Shown here one piece after another: positions 52,431-61,374 of a stretch of DNA of 64,000 bases; positions within the stretch are counted from its first letter, which is position 1; each line of letters opens with the position of its first letter. The stretch is from Nocardioides faecalis (lineage in GTDB: Bacteria > Actinomycetota > Actinomycetes > Propionibacteriales > Nocardioidaceae). The notes under the pieces are model-generated. The model ran no database searches. It saw only the letters and a list, made by a program, of their open reading frames with translations, and was not told where the DNA came from. The position numbers and the translations under genes are program-made. Location: positions 186,001 through 250,000 of the forward strand of contig NZ_CP074406.1 of NCBI RefSeq assembly GCF_018388425.1. Reading direction: 5' to 3'.

Positions 52431-53771
52431 ATGGCCTGGACGATCCACGGTGACGGCAAGTCCGTCGAGCCCGGAGCGGTGGTCCGCCCCGGGGAGCGGC
52501 TCTCCTGGCCGCGCACCATCGGCCTCGGCGGCCAGCACGTCGTGGCGATGTTCGGCGCGACGTTCCTGGTCCCGATCATCACCGGGTTCGACCCGAGCAC
52601 CACGCTGCTGTTCTCCGGTCTGGGCACGCTGCTGTTCCTGCTCCTGACCGGCAACCGGATGCCCAGCTACCTGGGCTCCTCCTTCGCGTTCATCTCCCCG
52701 GTCATCGCCGCGAAGAGCGGTGGCGACATCAGCACCGCGCTGTTCGCGATCGCCGCCACGGGTGTGGCGTTGGCGCTGGTCGGCCTGCTGGTGATGAAGG
52801 TCGGCACGGGCTGGATCCACGCCCTGATGCCGCCGGTGGTGATGGGCGGCGTTGTCGCCCTGATCGGCTTCAACCTGGCGCAGGCCTCGTGGAACAACGT
52901 CATCAACCTCGACGCCGGCGGCAGCTTCGCCCCGGGCGGCAAGCCGGTCGACGACGATCACCTGCTGCTCGCCGCGGTCACGGTGCTCTCGATCGTCGTG
53001 ATCGCCGCCCTCTTCCGCGGCATCCTCGGCCGCATCGCGGTGCTGCTCGGCTTCGTCGTCGCCTACCTGGTCGCCGTGGTCATGGGCGTGGTGAGCTTCG
53101 ACGCCGTGAAGGCGGCCGACTGGGTCGGCCTGCCGGAGCTGACCAGCCCAAGCGTCGAGTGGAGCGTCCTGCCGATGTTCCTGCCGGTCGTCTTCGTGCT
53201 CGTCGCCGAGAACGTCGGCCACGTGCGCTCGGTGGCGCACCTCGTCGGCGACGACTCGCTCAACGACCTGACCGGGCGCGCGCTGCTCGCCGACGGCCTC
53301 GCCACCACCGTGGCCGGTCTCGGCGGCGGCTCGGCCACCACGACGTACGGCGAGAACATCGGCGTCATGTCCGCCACCCGGGTCTTCTCCACCGCCGCCT
53401 ACTGGGTGGCCGGCGTGGTCGCGATCCTGCTCTCGCTCTCCCCGAAGTTCGGCGCGCTGCTGTTCACGATCCCGAACGGCGTCATCGGCGGCGCCACCCT
53501 CGTGCTGTACGGCGTGATCGGGCTGATCGGCGTGCGGATGTGGATCGACCGGCAGGTCGACTTCGGCCAGCAGAAGAACCTGTTCCCGGTGGCCGCGGCA
53601 CTGATCCTCGCGATGGGCATGGGCAACGACGTGATCGCCTTCGGCGACTTCACCCTCGGCGGGATCGCCATCGCCACCGCCGCGATCCTCGTGCTCTACC
53701 ACCTGATGAACGCCCTGGAGCGGGTCCGTGGCGGCGCGGAGGCGCCGGCCCCGTCGGAGGGTCCGCGCTGA
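52431..53771 (+). CDS. Uracil/xanthine permease (nucleobase:cation symporter-2 family)
   Basis: 446 residues, about 14 membrane segments. GLGGQHVVAMFGATFLVPIITGFDPSTTLLFSGLGT at the N-terminus is the NCS2 hallmark; the substrate-site segments are VLVAENVGHVRSVAHL (near 262-277) and GGGSATTTYGENIGVM (near 302-317). Imports uracil or a purine base with protons. ATG 52431 with AGGAGG six bases upstream. It may also be co-read with the tRNA only if the hairpin at 52258-52294 is passed. Confidence 0.9.
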   Translation: MAWTIHGDGKSVEPGAVVRPGERLSWPRTIGLGGQHVVAMFGATFLVPIITGFDPSTTLLFSGLGTLLFLLLTGNRMPSYLGSSFAFISPVIAAKSGGDISTALFAIAATGVALALVGLLVMKVGTGWIHALMPPVVMGGVVALIGFNLAQASWNNVINLDAGGSFAPGGKPVDDDHLLLAAVTVLSIVVIAALFRGILGRIAVLLGFVVAYLVAVVMGVVSFDAVKAADWVGLPELTSPSVEWSVLPMFLPVVFVLVAENVGHVRSVAHLVGDDSLNDLTGRALLADGLATTVAGLGGGSATTTYGENIGVMSATRVFSTAAYWVAGVVAILLSLSPKFGALLFTIPNGVIGGATLVLYGVIGLIGVRMWIDRQVDFGQQKNLFPVAAALILAMGMGNDVIAFGDFTLGGIAIATAAILVLYHLMNALERVRGGAEAPAPSEGPR

Positions 53772-53804
53772 TCCGGCCTGACTCGGTCCTCTGACTCGGT
53801 CGGC

Positions 53805-55109
53805 TCAGTCCGCCGGCTCGGTCTCCGGCGGGAGGTCCCGCTCGATCATGTGCGGCGCGTCCGGGCCGTGCTCGGCGTCGGGCCGGTCACGCCGCAACCG
53901 GCGCCGAGCGCTCTCCCGAGACTTGCCGAGCACTGACGAACCGGTGTGCGCGGCCGCCGTCCCCAGTGCCCTGACGGTCCGCGCGGCGTCGAGCGCGCGG
54001 GCCTGCGCCTCGTCGCGGGCGTCCCGCACGGTCGGCTGCACGATCTCGCCCACCTCGGGCAGCGGCAGTCGGGCGGCCTCGGCGAACTGGGCCAGGGAGT
54101 CGTGGATGTCCGCCGCTGTCTGCCGCATCTCACGGGCACTGAAGAATCGGTGCACCTCCAGCGGACGGATCTGACGGAGGTCGTCGACGGCCGCCGACAC
54201 CGAGATGATGAGCTCCTCGTTCTTGCGACGCTCCTGGGCGAGCGAGCGGCGAGCGTCCTCGATCGCGGACTCGACGTGAGCCGGTTCCCGCTGACGTACC
54301 TGCGCCACACGCAGCATCTCCCACAGGTGCAGCGAGTGCTGCGAGACCAGGATGAGGTTGAGCTGGTCCCGCCCACCGCCGGGCTCGAGGAAGTCGTCCA
54401 GCTTGGCCTCGCGCCGGGGCAGGCGGGCCAGGGCATCGATCTCGCCGGCCTGACGGGCCACGAAGTCGCGCAACCGCTCCAGGTTGCGGCTGATGTCCAC
54501 CCGCACGGTCGCCACGCTGGCCCAGTCGGCCTCCAGCAGGACCCCGCGCTGCTGGGTGGCGGTCGCGACGCGCTCAAGGTGGCGCAGCGTGCCGATCACG
54601 TCGCCGTTGAGCTGGGCGCGCAGGTGGCGCTGCACGTCCTCGACCTTGTCCTCGACCCGCTCCACGGCCGCCTGCACGTCGGCGATCGCCGAACGCAGGG
54701 CGAGTGAAACGGCCGCCGACTGCAACGCGAGCACCTGTTCGGGAGCAACCGGGACCTCCTCGAACCGCAGGTTGCCGGCGAATCGGTTGCCCGACTTCAC
54801 GAAGCCGTACATGGATCCGCTCGGATCGTGTTGCTTCCCCAGAACATGGAGCTTCTCCGCGGACGTCTTCGTGAGCCGGAAGTACTCACCCGCGGTCCCA
54901 GCCACCGCCGCCACCGACCCGGCGGCCGCGCCCGCCGTCGTCACGTGGGTGCGCGCCACGTCGAGCGACTCGAGGAACCGGCTGCGGTCCTGCTCGTCGC
55001 CGATCACGACGATGCCGTCCTGCTCCCGCCAGAGCAGCACGTTGCCGTCCGGAACGTCAGGTGTGCCTGCGAGCTCCATGGGGGTGAGTGGGATGAGCGC
55101 GTTGTCCAC
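53805..55109 (-). CDS. Uncharacterised protein with coiled-coil body, function unknown
   Basis: 434 residues from GTG 55109, chosen for the GAGGG ribosome-binding site five bases upstream (ATG 55079 is an alternative). Residues 1-45 form a small N-domain (DGNVLLWREQDGIVVIGDEQDRSRFLE), then a hydrophobic Ala/Gly-rich stretch (about 50-75) that may be a membrane or amphipathic helix, followed by about 250 mostly helical residues with heptad patterns and a very basic, Arg-rich C-terminus (RESARRRLRRDR). No enzyme motif is visible. Codon use is a little less GC-rich than in flanking genes, compatible with acquisition by transfer. Converges on the permease. Confidence 0.6.
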   Translation of the reverse strand: MDNALIPLTPMELAGTPDVPDGNVLLWREQDGIVVIGDEQDRSRFLESLDVARTHVTTAGAAAGSVAAVAGTAGEYFRLTKTSAEKLHVLGKQHDPSGSMYGFVKSGNRFAGNLRFEEVPVAPEQVLALQSAAVSLALRSAIADVQAAVERVEDKVEDVQRHLRAQLNGDVIGTLRHLERVATATQQRGVLLEADWASVATVRVDISRNLERLRDFVARQAGEIDALARLPRREAKLDDFLEPGGGRDQLNLILVSQHSLHLWEMLRVAQVRQREPAHVESAIEDARRSLAQERRKNEELIISVSAAVDDLRQIRPLEVHRFFSAREMRQTAADIHDSLAQFAEAARLPLPEVGEIVQPTVRDARDEAQARALDAARTVRALGTAAAHTGSSVLGKSRESARRRLRRDRPDAEHGPDAPHMIERDLPPETEPAD

Positions 55110-55243
55110 AGAGTCCCTCGTCCGAGTCGTTGGGGTCAGCGTCCTGATGAGGACGGGGCCGACACTGTCACGGCGCAGTCGTCCCCGGGTTGGAATCGCG
55201 ACAAGGCGACTCGCTCGGGCCGGGGCCCTGCCGGCCGAGCTGC

Positions 55244-56164
55244 TCAGTCCAGCAGCTCGGCCACCAGCTCGACTTGCCGCGGGTCGTCGCTGGTGGGGAT
55301 GAGCTGCACCTCGTCGGCGCCGATGTCGGCGAAGCGAGCCAGCAGCGCACGCAGCTCGGCGAGCGTGCCCGCGAAGCCGGCCGTCGGGGCGAGGGCGTCG
55401 ACGAAGCTCGCCGGGATCCAGTTCATGTAGTGCCGAAGGTGGGTGTGCACCTGCCCGCGCGGGTCGGCGGAGGTCTCGGCCAACGCGAACCAGAACGACG
55501 TGGTGAGCCGGGGCGTGGGCCGGCCCGCCTCGGCCCACGCCGCACGCGCGACGTCGAAGAGCGTGTCGGTGCCCGACACGTCCGCGTCGAGGGTCATCCC
55601 GGCGAGGCCGTCGGCCCAGCGCGCGGAGTGCCGCAGCGTGCGCACCCCGTGGGTGCCGACCAACAGCTCGGGTCCGCCCTCGCGGTGCGGTGCGGGCCCG
55701 ACCGGACGGGTGGCGCCGGTCAGGTTCTCGCCCGCCCAGACCCGGCGCAGCACGGATGCGCGCTCGGCCAGGTCGGCCATGGTGCGGTCCGCCAGGTCCG
55801 CGCCCACCGCGGCGTAGTCCTCGTCGCGGCCGCCGACCCCGAGGCCGACGGAGAGCCGGCCGCCGGCGAGCCGGTCCCCGGTCGCCAGTGCCTTGGCCAG
55901 CAGCACCGGGTCGTGCAGCTGCGGTACGACGACGGTGGTGGTCAGGTGCACCCGGCTCGTCCACGCCGCGACCGCCCCGAGCAGGGTGAGCGCGTCGGGG
56001 TTGTCGAAGGCGATCCGCTCCCCGAAGGACAGACAGCTGTAGGGCCCGGTGTCGATGAGCGTGGCCCACTCGTGCAGCGTCTCGGGGGTGATGTCGGGCT
56101 CCATCACCGGCAGCGTCATGCCGACGCCCATGCCCGAGACGCCCGCGCGGGGCCCGATGCTCAC
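55244..56164 (-). CDS. Luciferase-like (LLM class) flavin- or F420-dependent oxidoreductase
   Basis: 306 residues from GTG 56164, overlapping the SDR stop by four bases. TIM-barrel LLM family: N-terminal GVGMTLPVMEPDI, DTGPYSCLSFGERIAFDNPDAL, VVVPQLHDPVLLAKALATGDRLAGGRLSVGLGVGGRDEDY and LLVGTHGVRTLRHSARWADG. These enzymes use reduced F420 or FMN on aldehydes, alkanes or cyclic ketones. The substrate is unknown; the SDR in the same operon could act on the same metabolite. Confidence 0.82.
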   Translation of the reverse strand: MSIGPRAGVSGMGVGMTLPVMEPDITPETLHEWATLIDTGPYSCLSFGERIAFDNPDALTLLGAVAAWTSRVHLTTTVVVPQLHDPVLLAKALATGDRLAGGRLSVGLGVGGRDEDYAAVGADLADRTMADLAERASVLRRVWAGENLTGATRPVGPAPHREGGPELLVGTHGVRTLRHSARWADGLAGMTLDADVSGTDTLFDVARAAWAEAGRPTPRLTTSFWFALAETSADPRGQVHTHLRHYMNWIPASFVDALAPTAGFAGTLAELRALLARFADIGADEVQLIPTSDDPRQVELVAELLD

Positions 56165-56889
56165 CAGACCACGCCGCGGTCGACCACGAGGTTGGCCCCG
56201 GTCACCGAGCGCGCGGCATCGGAGGCCAGGTAGAGCAACGCCTCGGCGACGTCCTCGGGCGGCATGAAGCCGGGGATGACCGACTGGCTCTTCGCGATGA
56301 GGTCCCAGTTGACGTTCGCCGGCAGGCCCGCGGCGGCGGCCTCGATCATCGGGGTCTCGATGCCGCCGGGGGAGACGCAGTTGACGCGCACGCCCTGGGT
56401 GCCGAGCTCGACGGCCAGCGAGCGCATGCCCAGCAGGAGCGCGGCCTTCGAGGCGCAGTACTGGGTGTTGTAGGGCTGGCCCATCACCGCCGAGATCGAC
56501 GCGACCGAGACGACGTTGCCCTTGCTCTCCACGAGCGCCTCGGCGAAGGACTGGGTCAGCATGAGGGGTGCAAGGGCGTTGATCTCGAAGTGCTTGCGCA
56601 CCCCGGTCGGGGTGAGCTTGCCGAGCTCGGCGAACTGTTGGATGCCGGCGACGTTGCACAGCACGTCGAGGCCGCCGAGGTCGGCGAGGGCGCGGGCGAC
56701 GAAGCCGTCGCGCGCGGCGTCGTCGGTCAGGTCGCAGGCGACGACGCCGTCCCCGGCGACCACGTCGGTGCCGAGGACCTGGGCACCCTCGCTGCGGAAC
56801 AGCTCGGCGACGACGCGGCCGAGACCGCCGGCCGCTCCGGTGACGACGACCCTGCGGTCGGTGAAGCGGGCGGGTCGCACAGCGGTCAC
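56161..56889 (-). CDS. Short-chain dehydrogenase/reductase
   Basis: 242 residues from GTG 56889, supported by a GGAGG ribosome-binding site; an ATG at 56940 would start inside the operator at 56941. NAD(P)-binding VVVTGAAGGLGRVVAELF (about 13-30), NVAGIQQFAELG with the NxAG motif, catalytic Ser in VVSVASISAV, and YCASKAALL (Tyr-x-x-x-Lys). Oxidises or reduces an alcohol/ketone, perhaps of a hydroxy-steroid or acyl-CoA. Operonic with the luciferase-like gene. Confidence 0.87.
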   Translation of the reverse strand: MTAVRPARFTDRRVVVTGAAGGLGRVVAELFRSEGAQVLGTDVVAGDGVVACDLTDDAARDGFVARALADLGGLDVLCNVAGIQQFAELGKLTPTGVRKHFEINALAPLMLTQSFAEALVESKGNVVSVASISAVMGQPYNTQYCASKAALLLGMRSLAVELGTQGVRVNCVSPGGIETPMIEAAAAGLPANVNWDLIAKSQSVIPGFMPPEDVAEALLYLASDAARSVTGANLVVDRGVVW

Positions 56890-56940
56890 GGGATCCTCCA
56901 GGTGGCTCGTTCGCCGAGCGTCCGCCGGCGCGAGGCTCAT

Positions 56941-56958
56941 ACTAGAACGTGTTCCAGT
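56941..56958. promoter_or_regulatory. TetR-type operator upstream of the SDR/luciferase operon
   Basis: An 18-bp near-palindrome, ACT and GAAC half-sites mirrored by GTTC and AGT with single unmatched bases, contains TNNAACNNGTTNNA, the form of the KstR consensus. It lies 52 bp upstream of the SDR start, in the gap following the TetR gene at 57008. Confidence 0.6.
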
Positions 56959-57007
56959 TCTGTCGGGAGGAGTCCGCGGCCGCTCCGACCGGGGGAGTGC
57001 TGCAGGG

Positions 57008-57640
57008 TCAGGTGTCGGAGGCCAGCGCGTGCAGCAGCAGCGAGCCGAGCTCGCCGTACGCCTCGGTGTCGCTGAGGCCGAGGCGCCGGGTCAGGTCGCC
57101 GCGGGGGACGGCGAACATCGTGGCGGTGGCCATCTCGGCGGCGAAGGCGGCGTGCACGGGCCGGAACGCACCGGAAGCGACGCCCTCGGCGATCAGCTCC
57201 CGGAGGCGGTCGGCCGCGGCGGCGGTGCTGCTGCGGTAGACCTCGGCGGTGGGACGGAAGCCGGTGACGTCGTCCAGGAATGCACCGGAGAGCGGGCGCA
57301 GTCGCCCCGAGGTTGCGGCGAGGTAGGTCGCGACCCGCTCCCGGGGGTCGGTGACCTCGGCGACGCGGGCCTCGACGGCCTCGGCGGAGACCTCGACGTA
57401 GCGCCGCACGACCTGCACCGCGAGGTCCGCCTTGGAGTCGGCGAGGGCATAGAGGGTCGTCTTGGAGCAGTGCAGCCGGGCCGAGACCTCGTCGAGGGTC
57501 AGGTGCAGGAAGCCCTCGGCGACGAGCAGGTCCACCAGCCGGTCGAGCAGGTCGAGCTGGCGCCGGGTCCGCCGGCGCGCCGGAGCCGGCGCGGGGTCGC
57601 CGAGAGTGCTCGGGCCGTCGGACGCGTCGGGCGGGGGCAC
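57008..57640 (-). CDS. TetR-family transcriptional regulator
   Basis: 210 residues from GTG 57640. A Pro-rich leader, then the helix-turn-helix (LVAEGFLHLTLDEVSARLHCSKTTLYALADSKADL, about 38-73) and a helical effector domain. It is flanked by similar operators at 56941-56958 and 57667-57700, so it likely controls the SDR-luciferase operon and, with its own gene, the divergent SDR at 57849. Ligand unknown; fatty-acyl or sterol-like CoA esters would suit. Confidence 0.88.
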   Translation of the reverse strand: MPPPDASDGPSTLGDPAPAPARRRTRRQLDLLDRLVDLLVAEGFLHLTLDEVSARLHCSKTTLYALADSKADLAVQVVRRYVEVSAEAVEARVAEVTDPRERVATYLAATSGRLRPLSGAFLDDVTGFRPTAEVYRSSTAAAADRLRELIAEGVASGAFRPVHAAFAAEMATATMFAVPRGDLTRRLGLSDTEAYGELGSLLLHALASDT

Positions 57641-57666
57641 CCGGCCATTGTGACACCCGAATTGAT

Positions 57667-57700
57667 ACGAGAACCTGTACTAGAGAACGGTTGCTAGTAT
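57667..57700. promoter_or_regulatory. Overlapping operator half-sites in the TetR/SDR divergent promoter
   Basis: Site one (57667-57684) resembles the 56941 operator with three mismatches (GAAC and GTAC halves). Site two has TACTAG/CTAGTA arms (57678-57683 and 57694-57699) over AGAACGGTTG. The rest of the 208-bp gap (57641-57848) holds the SDR ribosome-binding site GAAAGGA. Confidence 0.45.
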
Positions 57701-57848
57701 CGATCGGTGCCTCCGGTGGCGCGTCCCGTGCTCCCTGACGTTCTCCAGGCGCTCCACGGCGACCCTCGGGCCCGTGACCGCGACCGCGCTGTCCGACGCC
57801 TCCGTCGGACAGGCCCCCACCCCATCGCGTCCTGAAAGGACCCCTCCC

Positions 57849-58607
57849 ATGCAGATCGCAGGCAGTGCAGCCATCGTCACCGGCGGAGCCTCCGGCCTGG
57901 GTGCCGCGACCGCGCGCGCCCTCGCCGAGAAGGGTGCCCGCGTCCACGTGCTCGACCTGGCCTCCTCCATCGCGAACGCACCCGAGGTCGACGGCGTGAG
58001 CTACCTGGCCGCCGACATCACCGACCCCGAGCAGGTCCAAGCGGCCGTCGACACCGCCGCTGCCGGCGTCGAGCCCCTGCGGATCGTGGTCAACTGCGCC
58101 GGCATCGGCCCCTCGATGCGGATCCTCGGCAAGAAGGGCCCGCACGACCTCGCCTTCTACGCCAAGGTCGTCCAGGTCAACCTGATCGGCACCTTCAACG
58201 TGATGACGCTGGCCGCGGAGAAGATCGCGGCCACCGAGCCGCTGGCCGACGACGCCCGCGGCGTCGTGGTCAACACCGCCTCCGTGGCCGCCTTCGACGG
58301 CCAGGTCGGCCAGGCGGCGTACTCCTCGTCCAAGGGTGGCGTCGTCGGCCTCACCCTGCCTGCCGCGCGCGACCTCGCGCAGTACGGCATCCGGGTCAAC
58401 ACGATCTGCCCCGGCATCGTGGAGACGCCGATGCTGGCCACCGTCTCCGAGGAGTTCCGCGCCGGGCTCGCCGCCGGCGTGCCGTTCCCGCCCCGCCTCG
58501 GCCGCCCCGAGGAGTACGCCTCGCTCGCCCTGCACCTCGTCGAGCACGACTACCTCAACGGCGAGACCATCCGGATGGACGGCGCCCTGCGGATGGCCCC
58601 GCGCTGA
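57849..58607 (+). CDS. SDR, type II 3-hydroxyacyl-CoA dehydrogenase (HSD10-like)
   Basis: 252 residues from ATG 57849 (GAAAGGA eight bases upstream). [19 protein letters not shown] (8-26), [24 protein letters not shown], catalytic Ser in [16 protein letters not shown], Tyr-x-x-x-Lys in [10 protein letters not shown], and [14 protein letters not shown]. The pattern and C-terminal [18 protein letters not shown] are those of HSD17B10-type enzymes, which oxidise 3-hydroxyacyl-CoA or hydroxysteroids with NAD+. Divergent from the TetR gene. Confidence 0.87.
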   Translation: MQIAGSAAIVTGGASGLGAATARALAEKGARVHVLDLASSIANAPEVDGVSYLAADITDPEQVQAAVDTAAAGVEPLRIVVNCAGIGPSMRILGKKGPHDLAFYAKVVQVNLIGTFNVMTLAAEKIAATEPLADDARGVVVNTASVAAFDGQVGQAAYSSSKGGVVGLTLPAARDLAQYGIRVNTICPGIVETPMLATVSEEFRAGLAAGVPFPPRLGRPEEYASLALHLVEHDYLNGETIRMDGALRMAPR

Positions 58608-58650
58608 CGCCGCCCGGCCAGCGCGGTCCGGCAGGGGCGGATCCGTTAGC

Positions 58651-60054
58651 GTGAGCCGCGTGACCCGCCTGCTCATGCGCTCCGGCAAGGACCCGTTCGA
58701 GATCGTCGGCCTCGAGGAGTCGATCGAGCGGGACACGATCCTGACCAACAGCGGGAACCTGGTCTTCAGCGAGGCCGCCCACAAGCTGATGGACGTCCCC
58801 GGCGTCGAGGTCGTCTCGACCTCCTCCGACGGCGTGCGCGGCAAGCTGGGGGACCGGATCAACGAGGAGTTCGACGCCTTCGTCGTCCCGCTGGCGAACG
58901 CGTTCCGGCCCTCCTTCGAGCCCGGCCTCAAGCGCCTGACCCGCACCATCCGCAGGTCCACCAAGCCCGTGGTCGTGCTCGGCGTGGGCGGCCAGGCCGG
59001 GGTCGGCGGCGACGTCGAGCACCTGCGCCCGATGGAGGAGACCGTCAAGGACTTCGTCTCCGCGGTGCTCGACAAGGGCCCCTCGATCGGCGTGCGCGGC
59101 GAGTTCACCGCCGAGTACCTGACCTCCCTGGGCTTCCGCGACGTCGAGGTCATCGGCTGCCCCTCGATGTTCCGCCACGGCCCCGAGCTGCCCTTCCGCC
59201 AGCCGAGCGCCGGTCCCACCGCGGACTCGACGATCTCGATGAACGGCTCGCACGCGCTGTTCCGCAACCAGGACCTCGGCCGCATCGTGGACCGGGTCCG
59301 CGAGCGGTTCCCCCGCACGATCTTCATCGGCCAGAACAACGTGGAGGCCACCTCGCTGCGCTGGCGCACCCTGCCGCGCAACCTCCGAGCCCTCACCTCG
59401 GTGCCCACCAACCCCGAGCACCCCATGTACGCCGAGGGCAAGGTCCGCGTCTACATGGACCCCAGCACCTGGATCCGGGACCTGCGCGACGTCGACTTCT
59501 CCATCGGCGGGCGCATCCACGGCAACATCGCCGCGATCCTCGCCGGCACGCCGGCCCTGGTCCTCTCCGGCGACGCTCGGACGCTGGAGCTCGCGCGCTA
59601 CTTCCAGATCCCGCACCACGTGCTCACCACCCTGCCCGAGGACGTCGACCCCGCCCGCCTGCTCGAGGAGGCCGACTGGGGTCCGATGGTGGCCGGGCAC
59701 CGCGAGCGGTTCGCCCGGTTCGAGTCCTACCTCGACGCCCACGGCCTGAAGAACACCTTCACCCACGGCGACGGCGGCGTCTCGTTCGAGCAGCGCCTGG
59801 CCGCCGTCGACCTGCCGGGACCGGTCGAGGCGACGAAGGCCGACGACCTGGGGGCCGCCCGGGAGTACGTCGACTGGCTGCGCGAGTACACCCGCTCCCT
59901 GCGCTCCGAGCGCAGCCGCCTGCTCGGCCAGGTCCACGACCTGCGCCGCCCGGCCCCCGCCCCTGCCCTGGTGCCGGCCCTGGTGCCGGCGGGCGCAGCC
60001 GCGCGGGTGCGTGAGGCCGGCGCCCGCGTCGTACGACGCCTGCGGCGGTCCTGA
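58651..60054 (+). CDS. Polysaccharide pyruvyl-transferase-like protein
   Basis: 467 residues from GTG 58651 (GTG 58660 alternative). The N-domain contains NSGNLVFSEAAHKLM and the C-domain VDFSIGGRIHGNIAAILAGTPALVLSGDARTLELARYF, the polysaccharide pyruvyl-transferase (PF04230) pattern. These transfer pyruvate from phosphoenolpyruvate onto cell-surface sugars. A basic, Ala/Pro-rich C-terminus (APALVPALVPAG) may anchor it. Its place among catabolic genes is odd; no other glycosyl genes are near. Confidence 0.78.
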   Translation: MSRVTRLLMRSGKDPFEIVGLEESIERDTILTNSGNLVFSEAAHKLMDVPGVEVVSTSSDGVRGKLGDRINEEFDAFVVPLANAFRPSFEPGLKRLTRTIRRSTKPVVVLGVGGQAGVGGDVEHLRPMEETVKDFVSAVLDKGPSIGVRGEFTAEYLTSLGFRDVEVIGCPSMFRHGPELPFRQPSAGPTADSTISMNGSHALFRNQDLGRIVDRVRERFPRTIFIGQNNVEATSLRWRTLPRNLRALTSVPTNPEHPMYAEGKVRVYMDPSTWIRDLRDVDFSIGGRIHGNIAAILAGTPALVLSGDARTLELARYFQIPHHVLTTLPEDVDPARLLEEADWGPMVAGHRERFARFESYLDAHGLKNTFTHGDGGVSFEQRLAAVDLPGPVEATKADDLGAAREYVDWLREYTRSLRSERSRLLGQVHDLRRPAPAPALVPALVPAGAAARVREAGARVVRRLRRS

Positions 60055-60143
60055 GCCGCGGCTCGCGGCGTCCCGGCGAGGGTGCTCCGCGGTCCGCGGG
60101 CGGTCGCGCACCGTTGCCGGGGTGGTCGCAGGCGTGGTAAATA

Positions 60144-60159
60144 CATGCCAGTCGGTATG
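60144..60159. promoter_or_regulatory. Half-degenerate copy of the CATACCG operator
   Basis: Matches the perfect CATACCG/CGGTATG site at 63489 in 14 of 16 positions. It lies 62 bp upstream of the MaoC gene and the TetR gene that follows. Probable autoregulatory site of the TetR at 60729. Confidence 0.6.
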
Positions 60160-60220
60160 AACAGGGCTGCGGTCCTGGCTCGCCGGCGCTGCCACCTTCC
60201 CGCCTCCGATCGGACCCCCA

Positions 60221-60709
60221 GTGCGCGAACCCAGCCGGACCATCGTGGAGAGCCCACACGACCTCCTCGGCCTGGTCGGAGCCGAGCTCGGCGTCAGCGA
60301 GGTGCGCAGCGTCAGCCAGGCCGACGTGAACGCCTTCGCCGACGTCACCGGCGACCACCAGTGGATCCACGTCGACGTGGAGCGCGCGAAGGAGGGCCCG
60401 TTCGGCGGGACCATCGCCCACGGCTTCCTGACCCTCTCGCTGGCCCCGCTGCTGCTCGCCGACATCCTCGACGTGCGCGGCTTCACGATGGGCGTCAACT
60501 ACGGCCTCGACCGGGTGCGCTTCATCCAGCCGCTGCGCCCCGGCACCCCGATCCAGGGCGTCGCGACGCTCGTGGACGCCGTCGAGCTGCCCGGCACCGA
60601 CGACAAATCTGCTTCAGGTGTCCAGGCGAAGGCGTCCTTGGTCGTAGAGTTCGCGGACGAGTCGCAGCCCTGCTGCGTCGCCGAGCTCCTGTTCCGCTAC
60701 TACGCCTAG
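60221..60709 (+). CDS. MaoC-like enoyl-CoA hydratase
   Basis: 162 residues from GTG 60221; GTG 60245 (V-E-S-P) is a shorter alternative and neither has a good ribosome-binding site. Hot-dog fold with the hydratase motif FADVTGDHQWIHVD (catalytic Asp and His) and FGGTIAHGFLTLSL. Hydrates 2-enoyl-CoA esters to (R)-3-hydroxyacyl-CoA. It lies 19 bp before the TetR gene, with which it is co-transcribed. Confidence 0.85.
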   Translation: MREPSRTIVESPHDLLGLVGAELGVSEVRSVSQADVNAFADVTGDHQWIHVDVERAKEGPFGGTIAHGFLTLSLAPLLLADILDVRGFTMGVNYGLDRVRFIQPLRPGTPIQGVATLVDAVELPGTDDKSASGVQAKASLVVEFADESQPCCVAELLFRYYA

Positions 60710-60728
60710 GCCCGAGGGGGAAGCCCTG

Positions 60729-61364
60729 GTGAAGTCTGACTCCGAAGGTGGCGCGCCGAGATCGGGGCGCCGCAAGTGGCCGGACGGCTACGACCCGCAG
60801 CGCACCCGGGGCGCCCTGATCCAGAGCGCGCTGGACCTCTTCGAGCGTGACGGCTTCGACCGTACGACGCTGCAGCAGATCGTCGACGGCGCGGGCCTGA
60901 CGAAAGGCGCGTTCTACCACCACTTCCAGAGCAAGGAAGACGTGCTCTGGCAGATCCAGAACGAGTACCTGGACAGCCAGATCGAGGCTGCCACGGCGAT
61001 CCGGGAGAAGGACGACGACCCGGTCGAGCAGCTGCGCGCCCTGATCCGGCTGAGCCTGGGCGGCGTGGAGTCGCACCGCGCGCACGTCACGATCTTCTCC
61101 CAGGAGCGTCGTCACCTGACCGGGCAGCGGCTGGAGACCGTGGCGGCCAAGCGCAACGAGCTCGAGTCGCTGTTCCTCGACGCGGTGCAGCGCGGCATCG
61201 ACACCGGTGTGTTCCGCGACAGCCTGACCGGGCGGATCGCGACCTTCGGCATCATCGGCATGTGCGCCGGTGCCTTCCAGTGGTACCGGCCGGACGGTCG
61301 CCTGGGCATCGACGAGATCGCCGACCAGTTCTGCGAGCTGATCCTGGACGGCCTGCGTCCCTGA
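60729..61364 (+). CDS. TetR-family transcriptional regulator
   Basis: 211 residues from GTG 60729. Basic leader, helix-turn-helix (DLFERDGFDRTTLQQIVDGAGLTKGAFYHHFQSKEDVL, about 37-75), then a helical effector domain. Three CATACCG-type palindromes (60144, 63489, 63621) lie near the catabolic genes around it, making it the probable repressor of the hydratase, the enoyl-CoA hydratase operon and the substrate-binding lipoprotein. The likely inducer is an acyl-CoA of the pathway. Confidence 0.88.
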   Translation: MKSDSEGGAPRSGRRKWPDGYDPQRTRGALIQSALDLFERDGFDRTTLQQIVDGAGLTKGAFYHHFQSKEDVLWQIQNEYLDSQIEAATAIREKDDDPVEQLRALIRLSLGGVESHRAHVTIFSQERRHLTGQRLETVAAKRNELESLFLDAVQRGIDTGVFRDSLTGRIATFGIIGMCAGAFQWYRPDGRLGIDEIADQFCELILDGLRP

Positions 61365-61374
61365 CCTTCGCGTT

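Noticed and set aside
56941-56958. Assigning the TetR at 57008 as KstR
   Set aside because: The operator resembles the KstR motif, but the protein has no residues I can tie to KstR and no cholesterol-ring degradation genes are present.
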